Assembly: GCF_041060425.1 (NCBI RefSeq)
Contig: NZ_JAULBC010000005.1
Span: 434,001-498,000 of the forward strand
Length of the DNA: 64,000 nucleotides
DNA from: Danxiaibacter flavus
Lineage (GTDB): Bacteria; Bacteroidota; Bacteroidia; Chitinophagales; Chitinophagaceae
Direction of reading: 5' to 3'
The position numbers and the translations under genes are program-made. Below are positions 31,998 to 40,353 of the stretch, one piece after another. A model generated the notes under the pieces. That model was not told where the DNA came from. It saw nothing but the letters and a program-made list of their open reading frames with translations, and did not search any database. Positions within the stretch are counted from its first letter, which is position 1; every line of letters starts with the position of its first letter.

Positions 31998-33530
31998 CTA
32001 AAAAAAGCCCAATTTTTGCTTGTTATAAGAGATCAGCATGTTTTTAGTCTGCCTGTAATGATTCAGCATCATTTTATGCGTCTCACGTCCAAAGCCGGAT
32101 TTTTTATAACCGCCAAATGGAGCATGGGCCGGGTAGGCATGATAACAATTCACCCAAACACGTCCGGCCTGTATAGCTCGTGGCACCTGGTACAATTCGT
32201 GTGCATCACGGGTCCAAACGCCGGCACCCAGTCCATACAATGTATCGTTGGCAATTGCTATCGCTTCTTCTGTTGTTTTAAATGTGGTTACACAGCTTAC
32301 CGGTCCAAAAATTTCTTCCTGGAAAACGCGCATTTTGTTATCGCCTTTGAATAGTGTAGGCTGAATGTAAAATCCGTGTTCAAGCCCGCTGTTCTGATGG
32401 AAAGCTTCGCCTCCACAAAGCACTTGCGCACCTTCCTGTTTGCCGATGTCCAGGTAGCTGAGCACTTTATTGTATTGGTCTTCTGATGCCTGCGCACCCA
32501 TCATAACAGTGCTATCCAGCGGATTGCCCATTTTAATGGCTTTCGTACGCTGGATAACGGCGTTCATGAATTTGTCGTAAATATTTTCGTGCACCAGAAT
32601 GCGGCTTGGGCAGGTACATACTTCGCCCTGGTTCAGTGCAAATAAAACTGCGCCCTCAACTGCCTTGTCAAAAAACTCATCGTCGGCGGCAGCCACACTT
32701 TCAAAGAAAATATTGGGGCTTTTTCCACCAAGTTCCATGGTGATTGGAATCAGGTTTTCTGAAGCATACTGCATAATCAGGCGGCCTGTAGTGGTTTCAC
32801 CTGTAAATGCAACTTTCTGTACTCTTGGCGATGATGCCAGGGGTTTGCCAGCCTCTGGTCCAAAACCGGTTACTATGTTCAAAACGCCCTTTGGTAAAAT
32901 GTCGCCGATCAGTTCCATCAAACACATAATGCTCGTCGGTGTTTGCTCAGCTGGTTTAACAATCACACAGCAACCTGCTGCAAGTGCCGGTGCAATTTTC
33001 CATGTGGCCATGAGCAGCGGAAAGTTCCATGGAATGATCTGTCCTACCACGCCAATGGGTTCATGCAGGTTTATGCTCACGGTAGTATCGTCATGCTCAC
33101 TAATAGTTCCCTCTTCGCTGCGGATAACGCCGGCAAAATACCTGAAATGGTCAATAACAAGTGGCAGATCTGCCGCCCTGGTTTCGCGGATGGCCTTGCC
33201 ATTGTCTATCGTTTCGATAATAGCCAGGTATTCCAGGTTGTCTTCAATAATCTGTGCAATTTTTAAAAGAAGATTACTGCGATAAGCTGCCGCAGTTTTA
33301 CTCCAGGATGGAAAAGCTTCATGTGCGGCGTCGATGGCTTTTTCAATATCCTTCGCATTACCACGGGCGGCTTGTGTAAAAACCTTACCGTCGATGGGCG
33401 AAACGTTATCAAAATATTGCCCGCTTTCAGGAGCAACCCACTCTCCGCCGATGAAATGATCATATTTACTTTTGAATTGGGGACGGACCGCTACCGTAGA
33501 AGCCGGCGCAGCTGTTTGAACAGAACTCAT
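31998..33530 (-). CDS. NAD-dependent aldehyde dehydrogenase (AldB/ExaC type)
   Basis: A 510-residue ALDH from ATG 33528-33530 (MSSVQTAAPASTVAVRPQFK); the three codons before it would need a TTG start. Motifs: GVVGQIIPWNFPLLM (cofactor fold), FTGETTTGR, catalytic Glu in MELGGKSPNIFF, catalytic Cys in FALNQGEVCTCPSRILV, and EEIFGPVSCV. The NQGEVCTCPSR form and the C-terminal YKKSGFGRETHKMML are those of acetaldehyde dehydrogenases linked to DUF779. It converts short aldehydes to acids in the cytoplasm. The divergent AraC gene probably regulates it. Confidence 0.93.
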   Translation of the reverse strand: MSSVQTAAPASTVAVRPQFKSKYDHFIGGEWVAPESGQYFDNVSPIDGKVFTQAARGNAKDIEKAIDAAHEAFPSWSKTAAAYRSNLLLKIAQIIEDNLEYLAIIETIDNGKAIRETRAADLPLVIDHFRYFAGVIRSEEGTISEHDDTTVSINLHEPIGVVGQIIPWNFPLLMATWKIAPALAAGCCVIVKPAEQTPTSIMCLMELIGDILPKGVLNIVTGFGPEAGKPLASSPRVQKVAFTGETTTGRLIMQYASENLIPITMELGGKSPNIFFESVAAADDEFFDKAVEGAVLFALNQGEVCTCPSRILVHENIYDKFMNAVIQRTKAIKMGNPLDSTVMMGAQASEDQYNKVLSYLDIGKQEGAQVLCGGEAFHQNSGLEHGFYIQPTLFKGDNKMRVFQEEIFGPVSCVTTFKTTEEAIAIANDTLYGLGAGVWTRDAHELYQVPRAIQAGRVWVNCYHAYPAHAPFGGYKKSGFGRETHKMMLNHYRQTKNMLISYNKQKLGFF

Positions 33531-33828
33531 AGGAAGCAATTTAATCGTTAATTAATACAGCTAATATTTATTAAAAAACGCTCAAATGGCTTCACTTTTG
33601 TATTTTTTTATAGCATAATTGTACCGCTCTTAAAAAAAACTTTTTAACTTGTTATTGTCCTAATAAGGAGTAATGGGTTATAGCTTCGCCTGTTTTGCTA
33701 ATATGAATTCCAGAATTGTTGCAGACCTTAGATTTCAACAAAAAGGCGTGTAACTTTTGCCCCCTATCCTTCCCCCGGCTTCAGGCACTCTGCTGTATAT
33801 CCGATTAAACTATTTAAAACATCCTTCT
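33531..33828. promoter_or_regulatory. Divergent promoter region between aldehyde dehydrogenase and araC-type genes
   Basis: A/T-rich 298-bp space expected to hold both promoters and the operator of the AraC-type protein. AAAAAAAACTTTTTAACTTG and TAACTTTTGCC are suggestive A/T tracts, but no exact TAnnTTTG or clear operator repeat was seen. Confidence 0.45.
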
Positions 33829-34752
33829 ATGCCACTAAAAAATTTGCTGCAGAAAATTGATCTAACCAACCCCGGGCAATTGCAGACACTTGTTGAGAAC
33901 AGACGGGTGTTTAATCTGGATAATTGCGAGCTGAATGTGTTTGAAAGCTATGAACAGGCTTTTGGAATACCGCTTACGTTTGGTGATTTTATTATTACCA
34001 GTATGGTGCGCGGAAAAAAAATTATGCATCTCGACAATAAGCCGGCGTTTGATTATCTGCCGGGGGAAACGGTTGTAGTTCCTGCAAATGAAACAATGAT
34101 GATAGATTTTCCGGAAGCTACAGAAGCCAACCCCACGCAGTGCATTGCGCTTGCTATAGATGCTTCTTATATCAACGAAACGGTGAATTACCTGAATCAA
34201 TATCACAACGTAAATAAACAGAATAATAACTGGAACCTTAGGTTCAACCAGTATCATTTTACAAACGATACTGAGATGAGTGACCTGATCAATAAAATAA
34301 TACGCATTTGCACAAGCTCCAACACAACCAAAAATATTCTCGCCGACCTTAATTTGAAAGAGTTGCTGATAAGATTACTCCAAAGCCAGCAACTGGAGCA
34401 GGTTTACACAGAAAGTAAAACAAACAGTAATCATAGCCGCGAACATTTTGTGTTGAATTACATTCAGGAACATTTATGCGAAAAGATACACGTGGCTACA
34501 TTAAGCCGTAAGGCATACCTGAGCAGGACCATCTTCTTTAAATGGTTTAAAGAACAATTTGGAACCACACCATCAGAGTACATAAACAGGGAAAGAATAA
34601 AACTGGCGAAACAATTACTCACCAACCCGGAGCACAACGTACATACGGTTAGTACCATGACCGGATTTATTGATGCCAATTATTTTATCAGGGTCTTCAG
34701 AAAGCTGGAGGGGGTAACGCCGAAGACGTATAAAGACTGTCTTGAGAACTAA
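33829..34752 (+). CDS. AraC family transcriptional regulator
   Basis: A 307-residue regulator from ATG 33829 (MPLKNLLQKIDLTNPGQLQT). Residues 10-190 resemble the AraC-N domain seen in regulators of aldehyde and amine catabolism (FGDFIITSMVRGKKIMH, DYLPGETVVVPANETMMIDF). Residues 205-305 are the double helix-turn-helix (VATLSRKAYLSRTIFFKWFK, FGTTPSEYINRERIKLAKQL, FIDANYFIRVFRKLEGVTP). Its divergent position next to the aldehyde dehydrogenase gene implies local control. The signal may be an aldehyde or alcohol, by inference. Confidence 0.92.
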   Translation: MPLKNLLQKIDLTNPGQLQTLVENRRVFNLDNCELNVFESYEQAFGIPLTFGDFIITSMVRGKKIMHLDNKPAFDYLPGETVVVPANETMMIDFPEATEANPTQCIALAIDASYINETVNYLNQYHNVNKQNNNWNLRFNQYHFTNDTEMSDLINKIIRICTSSNTTKNILADLNLKELLIRLLQSQQLEQVYTESKTNSNHSREHFVLNYIQEHLCEKIHVATLSRKAYLSRTIFFKWFKEQFGTTPSEYINRERIKLAKQLLTNPEHNVHTVSTMTGFIDANYFIRVFRKLEGVTPKTYKDCLEN

Positions 34753-34757
34753 ATAAA

Positions 34758-34787
34758 AAAGGCGCAGAATTTAACTCCTGCGCCTTT
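34758..34787. terminator. Bidirectional terminator
   Basis: AAAGGCGCAG / CTGCGCCTTT stem with A-run before and T-rich tail after, between two convergent genes. Confidence 0.85.
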
Positions 34788-34792
34788 CGTTT

Positions 34793-35749
34793 TTATAAAG
34801 ATTGTTTAATGTACTGAATACTTTTTTGGACGCTTTCAAATTTGTCAGCCATGTAAATGCCATCCTGTTCAACGAAGAAATGTTTCAGGCCGGCAACATC
34901 TGCTTTTGCAAAAATGCTTTTGAAATCGATGCTTCCGGTGCCTACTTCAGCAAACTTCACATCTTTCAGAACATCCATAATGGGCTTGTGATCCAGATCG
35001 CCACCGGTAACTTTATTCGTTTTGGACTTATCCATATCTTTTACATGCCACATGGGAAAACGGCCGGGATATTTGGTGAAATAATCAACCGGGTTAAGTC
35101 CTGCTTTTTCAATCCAAAAAAGGTCCAGCTCAAAACACACCAATGACTTATCGGTGTTTTCCAGCATGATATCTAAACCTTTCTTCCCGTTATCAAATGT
35201 CCGGAATTCCCAGAAGTGGTTATGATAACCAAGCTGCAGGTTGTGTTTCTTACAGAGCTCGCCTCCCTTGTTCATTTGATCAGCCATAAACTTGTAATCA
35301 TCAGCAGTAAGTTTATCTATTAATTGAAACGGAGGAACAGGAATAATAAGATATTGTTGCCCCAACTGGCTGGCAATTTCTACCTGTGCATGTAATGCAT
35401 CTTCGTTGCCATTGCCGCGGGTTAGGAAATCATTCAATGCGTAGTGGCCACTGTATGTAACCAGGTTGTTTTCTTTTAGAACAGACGCCAGTTCTTTGGT
35501 ATCAAGCCCCCAGAATTTTCCCTGTTTATCTGCGCCAAATGTTTCTACATTGGTGAAGCCAAGCTTAGCCACTTTAGCAATGGTGCCTTTTGCATCTTTG
35601 GCAAGTTCCTCGCGCAGTGTGTACAACTGCAAACCAACATCTTTTGTAGACACTTTGTAGTTGCCGCGGCTGAATATATTGGCGGGCTTCATTAGCATGC
35701 CTGCTGCTACCAATGCTCCTTGTTGAAGAAATGTACGTCTGGTACTCAT
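34793..35749 (-). CDS. Sugar phosphate isomerase/epimerase-like TIM-barrel protein, Tat-type signal
   Basis: A 318-residue protein. The N-terminus MSTRRTFLQQGALVAAGMLM has twin Arg and a hydrophobic stretch, suggesting Tat export. The body is a xylose-isomerase-like (AP endonuclease 2) barrel: VGLQLYTLREELAKDAKGTI, LGFTNVETFGAD, YHNHFWEFRTFDNGKKGLDI, CFELDLFWIEKAGLNPVDYF and WHVKDMD carry metal-binding His, Glu and Asp. Such proteins act on sugars in many carbohydrate pathways of Bacteroidota. The start at 35758 adds three residues (MHN) and is possible. Confidence 0.9.
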   Translation of the reverse strand: MSTRRTFLQQGALVAAGMLMKPANIFSRGNYKVSTKDVGLQLYTLREELAKDAKGTIAKVAKLGFTNVETFGADKQGKFWGLDTKELASVLKENNLVTYSGHYALNDFLTRGNGNEDALHAQVEIASQLGQQYLIIPVPPFQLIDKLTADDYKFMADQMNKGGELCKKHNLQLGYHNHFWEFRTFDNGKKGLDIMLENTDKSLVCFELDLFWIEKAGLNPVDYFTKYPGRFPMWHVKDMDKSKTNKVTGGDLDHKPIMDVLKDVKFAEVGTGSIDFKSIFAKADVAGLKHFFVEQDGIYMADKFESVQKSIQYIKQSL

Positions 35750-35948
35750 ATTGTGCATGTGATTTATAGGTAAGCAAAATAAATTGCGATGGTGTTGAAT
35801 TGTGTTTTGTATTTACACGGAAGTTACGTGCGCAGATATAGTATTGGCTGGCAATCATATTAGATAGCGTGACAGTTTTGTTGGTATCAAATCTAGGGAA
35901 ATTTTTGTGTCTTTATTTAAATAAAGTTTCACAACGTCGCAGCTCTTC

Positions 35949-36347
35949 TCACAGCACTTTTTCCTGGTGCAGGTAATTGCTTACTTCAATAAGGTTCAGG
36001 TCGGGGTCCCGGAAGTAGATGGATCTGATAGTGCCTATTGCACCGGTTCGCTCCACAATGCCTTCTGCTATCTCTATTTGCTTTTCGCGCAGCTCATTCA
36101 GAATCGTTTCCAACGGCGTATCAGCAACGAAACAAAGATCAGCCGAGCCCGGCGTGGGTTTGTTTGCCTTTGGCTCAAACTCTTTCCCTGCCTGGTGAAG
36201 GTTTATTTTTTGATTGCCGAATTGGAGTGCTTTCCTTCCATTACCAAAAGTCACAATATCCATCCCCATAACAGAGCTGTAGAAATAACAGGTGGCTTCA
36301 ATATCGGCAACTGTTAATACGAAGTGATCTAATCTGTTGATAGTCAT
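35949..36347 (-). CDS. VOC family protein (glyoxalase/bleomycin resistance fold)
   Basis: A 132-residue protein with two beta-alpha-beta-beta-beta units: INRLDHFVLTVADIEATCYF, YSSVMGMDIVTFGNGRKALQ, and IRSIYFRDPDLNLIEVSNY. His (in LDHFVL), His (INLHQ) and Glu (LIEV) sit where metal ligands occur in this superfamily. It resembles YodA/virulence-protein-like VOC members of unknown substrate. No neighbour points to a pathway. Confidence 0.88.
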   Translation of the reverse strand: MTINRLDHFVLTVADIEATCYFYSSVMGMDIVTFGNGRKALQFGNQKINLHQAGKEFEPKANKPTPGSADLCFVADTPLETILNELREKQIEIAEGIVERTGAIGTIRSIYFRDPDLNLIEVSNYLHQEKVL

Positions 36348-36563
36348 AATGCTTGTTATTTAGAAGTGATAGTCAGGAGACGTGGACGCGGCAGGATTTT
36401 AAAAACTACCTCTAAGATAAAGAATGTTAAAAAAACCAAGCAAGCGTTTGTGTGCATTCAACAAGTGATGACCGGGCCGCACAAGAATGGAAAATTGAAT
36501 AGTTTTGCGGGCTTAAAAAGGAAAACACCTGGTAGGTAAGACTTTCCGATTCAATAGGAAAAT

Positions 36564-37556
36564 ATGAGAATTGCAATTAATGGTATGGGACGTATTGGTC
36601 GTCTTTTGTTTCGCAGGTTAATGGATCAATCTGAACATCAGCTGATAGCCGTAAATGATATTATGGAAACCGATAACCTGGCGTATCTGCTGAAGTATGA
36701 TTCGCTTTATGGAACATTACAGGAGAGCGTTGTAGCAGAAGGAAACAATCTCATCTGCGGCTCGAAGAAAGTAGTGGCGCTGAAAGAGGCAAATGCAGAA
36801 AATTTGCCGTGGAAAGCATTGGACATTGATATTGTGCTGGAATGTTCCGGCAGATACACGAGTAAAGAAGGGGCTGAGGTCCATCTGAAAGCCGGCGCAA
36901 AAAAAGTATTGTTATCAACAACCGGTTCCTCTGAAATTCCATTGATGATCTATGGTTATAATCATCATCAGTTAACAAAAGATACGCCGATTGTTGCGCC
37001 CGGTGGTTGCATGACCAATTGTACTACGCATGTGTTGTATATTCTTAACGCAATAGGGATTGAGTCTGCACAAATTAATATTCTTCACTCCTATACATCA
37101 AGACAACAACTCGTAGATACCTGGCACAAGCAGTTCCGTCGCGGACGTGCGGCTGCGGAATCTATTATACCGGTTGAAATTGACCTGCATGTTTCTTTAG
37201 AAAGATTAATGCCGGTTTTGAAAGATAAAGTAATGGCAACGTCCACGCGTGTGCCCGTTACGAATGGCGCAATGGCTGATTTCTCTATTCAGTTAAAAGA
37301 AGCAGTAAGCGCAGCAGATATAAATGCACGCTTCAAAAAAGCTGCGGTGAATGAATACAAAGGTATTCTTGATTATACTGAGGACCCGTTGGTTTCTGCA
37401 GATATCAAAGGCAATAGAAATTCATGTTTGATTGATGGAACACTTACATCTGTTGTCGGAAAGCAGGTGAAGATAATTGCCTGGTTCGATAACGAATATG
37501 GCTTTACAAGCAGGATGCTTGACTGGCTGGACTACTGGAAGAAAGTAATGAACTAA
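36564..37556 (+). CDS. Divergent type I glyceraldehyde-3-phosphate dehydrogenase
   Basis: A 330-residue GAPDH-fold enzyme. NGMGRIGR binds NAD and Asp32 (VNDIMETDNLAYLLKYDSLYG) contacts the adenosine ribose. The catalytic Cys149 and its general base His175 (LHSYT) are present, but the signature is GGCMTNCTTHV, not the usual SCTTNCLAP. The PSKD-type segment reads TTGSSEIPL, and the loop before RRGRAAAESIIP is altered. WFDNEYGFTSRMLD is canonical. It may be a paralogue for a related aldehyde phosphate or a gluconeogenic isoform. The glycolytic role is not certain. It ends in a strong terminator. Confidence 0.85.
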   Translation: MRIAINGMGRIGRLLFRRLMDQSEHQLIAVNDIMETDNLAYLLKYDSLYGTLQESVVAEGNNLICGSKKVVALKEANAENLPWKALDIDIVLECSGRYTSKEGAEVHLKAGAKKVLLSTTGSSEIPLMIYGYNHHQLTKDTPIVAPGGCMTNCTTHVLYILNAIGIESAQINILHSYTSRQQLVDTWHKQFRRGRAAAESIIPVEIDLHVSLERLMPVLKDKVMATSTRVPVTNGAMADFSIQLKEAVSAADINARFKKAAVNEYKGILDYTEDPLVSADIKGNRNSCLIDGTLTSVVGKQVKIIAWFDNEYGFTSRMLDWLDYWKKVMN

Positions 37557-37560
37557 ATAA

Positions 37561-37599
37561 AAAGAAGCGGCTGAATAATCACTCAGCCGCTTCTTTTTT
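37561..37599 (+). terminator. Terminator after the GAPDH gene
   Basis: AAGAAGCGGCTGA / TCAGCCGCTTCTT perfect 13-bp stem followed by TTTT. Confidence 0.9.
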
Positions 37600-37685
37600 A
37601 TTAAAAGCGTTTTGATACAATATAAATAAATCCCTCCCGGTTGTTTTTAATAACCGGTTAACGCCAGAGATAAACAGTTTACCTG

Positions 37686-38099
37686 TTAATCAAACTTGCG
37701 GTTGATAGGAACACGCGTGCGTTTCCTTCTTCCGTCGTCTTCATCTCTTTCCTGTGGCCGCCCATAGCTGCTCTGCTGAGATTGACCAAAACTCCGTCTG
37801 TCATTTCTTTGACCATAATTACCACCGCCTCTTTGTGGTCTTTGTTGTTGCTGGCGGTTGTTATCAGGTTCAATCTTAAATTTAAGAGGGTTTTCAGCTA
37901 AAACTTTTCCTTGCAGTTCCTTAATAGCTTGTTCAGCTTCAGTTGTAGTTGGCATTTCTACAATACCTCTTCTCCTGCTTTTCAGGGTAAGCGGATCATA
38001 ATATACCTTAACATACGAAACGCGTCCGAATGGAAGAAATAGAGCCTCGAGTTCAAGGTCTGTGTAATGTTGCGGCAGTGCCGATACGGTGAATCTCAT
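37686..38099 (-). CDS. RRM-domain RNA-binding protein
   Basis: A 137-residue protein. Residues 1-80 are an RNA-recognition motif (FTVSALPQHYTDLELEALFL, then FGRVSYVKVYYDPLTLKSRR and RGIVEMPTTTEAEQAIKELQ). The RNP1 position reads RRGIVEM, so the usual aromatic residues are partly replaced by Ile/Val. The tail is rich in Gln, Arg, Gly and Ser (QQQQRPQRGGGNYGQRNDRR). Bacterial RRM proteins of this type are often cold-induced RNA chaperones; that is inference. It is convergent with GAPDH. Confidence 0.88.
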   Translation of the reverse strand: MRFTVSALPQHYTDLELEALFLPFGRVSYVKVYYDPLTLKSRRRGIVEMPTTTEAEQAIKELQGKVLAENPLKFKIEPDNNRQQQQRPQRGGGNYGQRNDRRSFGQSQQSSYGRPQERDEDDGRRKRTRVPINRKFD

Positions 38100-38607
38100 T
38101 TTATTATACCTGTGTTATTGCAAAGATAACAAGTTAAAGTTCAAAAAGAACTATCGGAAGAAACGAATTTGGGAATTAAAAGCTCCTGAAAATCATATAA
38201 TTAACTTTATCATATAATGTATCTGTTACACAATGAAAGTGGAAGCACAATGCTAACAACTCTACGTTCATATGATGGAAAACATGACAAATTCCCCCTG
38301 CCTTGATATATGTTAACACATGTTTCAACGTCGCTTCTAATCTGCCCTTACCACCGTTTAGTTATTGTTAACTTTTCAGGTTAATACTTGTATAGTCGTT
38401 ATCATTTCTTTTAAAATAACATTATCTGAATCACCGGATTTTTATTACAAAAACTTAATCTATCTTAGGAATGCAATATTGATTATACTTTCATTTTCAC
38501 ATCTGCCCATTCGCCCATTCGCCCATTTGCAAATTTGCACATTCACTCATTTACTTACCTTCGCCCTCTAACCATGCTCAAGCCCGTTATAACAGAAATT
38601 TTCCACA
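38100..38607. other. Upstream spacer with degenerate short tandem words
   Basis: Non-coding. Near its end (about 38502-38551) are repeated words of the form TCGCCCATT/TTTGCACATT. No RNA or gene was seen; the promoter of the ABC pair should lie here. Confidence 0.5.
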
Positions 38608-40353
38608 ATGTCTAAAAGAAAAAATCAACCGGGAGGCAAACCAAAACAGCCAGGCCTTTCTGTGCTGCTCAAGCCTTACCGGAGCCGAATTGTTCTGCTT
38701 ATTGCATTTGCCCTGGCAGGAAATGTTTTTAATTTATGGATCCCAAAAATTATCGGACAAGGTATAGACAGCTATACACAAGGTCATTATGTGCAAAGCT
38801 CCATATTGATCCGCTTTGCCGCTTCTGCCCTGCTTATATTTCTTTTTAGTTATCTGCAAAGTGTAGCACAGACTTATTCTTCTGAAAGAGTTGCAAAAGA
38901 TTTACGTGAAAAACTGTCTGATAAAATTTCGCAGCAAAGCTATACATGGGTGCAGCAATCAAATCCATCCAAACTGCTTACAAATCTTACGGCAGATGTT
39001 GATTCTATTAAGATGTATGTATCCACCGCCATTGCATCTATTGCTTCATCCGTGTTTATGATCATTGGTGCATCTATCTTGTTGCTTACAATTAACTGGA
39101 GGCTGGCCTTGATTGTGCTTACAATTATCCCGATCATTTCATTTACATTTTTCACCGTATTAAAAAGAGTGCGTTCACTGTTTATTAAAGGAAGAGGAAT
39201 AATAGATACGCTTAATAAAACTATTAGTGAAAGTATTCTCGGGGCTGCATTGATAAGAGTGCTGAACAGCCAGCAACTGGAATTTAGCAAATTTGTTGAA
39301 TCAAACACAGGCGCAAAAGAAAACGGTTTCAAAATTCTGAATTTGTTTGCCATTATGATCCCTGTAGTAGTATTCACAGCAAACATGGCCGGCGTTGCAA
39401 TACTGGGTGTTGGTGGCCATTTTGTAATCGCCGGCACGATGACGCTTGGTGATTTTGCAGCATTCAATAACTACCTGATGATGCTCGTTTTTCCCATATT
39501 TGTGTTGGGCTTTATGAGTAATATTATTGCACAGGCAGGAGCATCTTACACACGTATCTCTTCTGTATTACAGGCCCAGGATATAGTTGATAAAGGAACC
39601 ATCCAGGCAGATGTGAGAGGTGATATTGTGATGGACGGTGTTAATCTTTCACTGGCAAACAAGCCTGTTTTAAAAGATGTATCCTTCAGCATAAAATCAG
39701 GAACGCATACTGCTATTACAGGACCGACGGCCTCAGGGAAAACACAATTGCTTAACCTGATGATCGGGTTGCTGAATCCTGATGACGGAAAAATATACCT
39801 GGATAACAAACCGCTCGAAGATTACCGAAAGGATGCTTTGCATCAGCAAATGGGCATTGTTTTCCAGGACAGCATTGTGTTTAACATGAGTATGCGTGAG
39901 AACATTGCCTTTAACCAGCAGGTAACTCCCGAGGCTATGCAAAAAGCAATTGCAACAGCCGAACTGGAAGCTTTTGCATCAACACTGCCGCAAGGACTGG
40001 ATACCATAGTTTCAGAAAGAGGTACAAGCCTTTCCGGCGGACAAAAACAACGCATGATGTTGGCAAGAGCGTTGGCAATAGAACCCAAAGTATTATTGTT
40101 GGATGACTTTACAGCAAGAGTGGATACACTTACAGAACAAAAAATACTGGCGAATATTAAAAGAAATTATCCGGGAATAACTGTTATCTCCGTAACACAA
40201 AAGATCAGCTCGGCAGAAAATTCTGCGGAAGTGATCTTGTTAATGGAAGGAGAAGTGATCGCCTCAGGCACACACGGAGAATTATTACAGACCTGTCCCG
40301 AATACATTCAGATCTATCAATCACAAAGAAGCACCGGCAACTATGAACTATGA
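38608..40353 (+). CDS. ABC exporter half-transporter, non-catalytic-type NBD
   Basis: A 581-residue fused membrane/ATPase protein. Residues 25-320 are the six-helix exporter domain; 340-575 are the NBD. Walker A GPTASGKT is at 372-379 and signature LSGGQ at 475-479. The Walker B end is LLLDD, with Asp500 in place of the catalytic Glu, and the switch His is Gln531 (VISVTQK). These changes mark the degenerate half of a heterodimeric exporter such as TM287/288 or BmrCD. It overlaps the next gene by 11 bp, so the two are co-translated and should dimerise. Substrate unknown; lipid or drug export is possible. Confidence 0.92.
   Translation: MSKRKNQPGGKPKQPGLSVLLKPYRSRIVLLIAFALAGNVFNLWIPKIIGQGIDSYTQGHYVQSSILIRFAASALLIFLFSYLQSVAQTYSSERVAKDLREKLSDKISQQSYTWVQQSNPSKLLTNLTADVDSIKMYVSTAIASIASSVFMIIGASILLLTINWRLALIVLTIIPIISFTFFTVLKRVRSLFIKGRGIIDTLNKTISESILGAALIRVLNSQQLEFSKFVESNTGAKENGFKILNLFAIMIPVVVFTANMAGVAILGVGGHFVIAGTMTLGDFAAFNNYLMMLVFPIFVLGFMSNIIAQAGASYTRISSVLQAQDIVDKGTIQADVRGDIVMDGVNLSLANKPVLKDVSFSIKSGTHTAITGPTASGKTQLLNLMIGLLNPDDGKIYLDNKPLEDYRKDALHQQMGIVFQDSIVFNMSMRENIAFNQQVTPEAMQKAIATAELEAFASTLPQGLDTIVSERGTSLSGGQKQRMMLARALAIEPKVLLLDDFTARVDTLTEQKILANIKRNYPGITVISVTQKISSAENSAEVILLMEGEVIASGTHGELLQTCPEYIQIYQSQRSTGNYEL

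Noticed and set aside
34488..34500. Possible fourth parS site around ACACGTGG
   Set aside because: Only the CACGTG core agrees, it is inside the AraC gene and lacks the outer arms.
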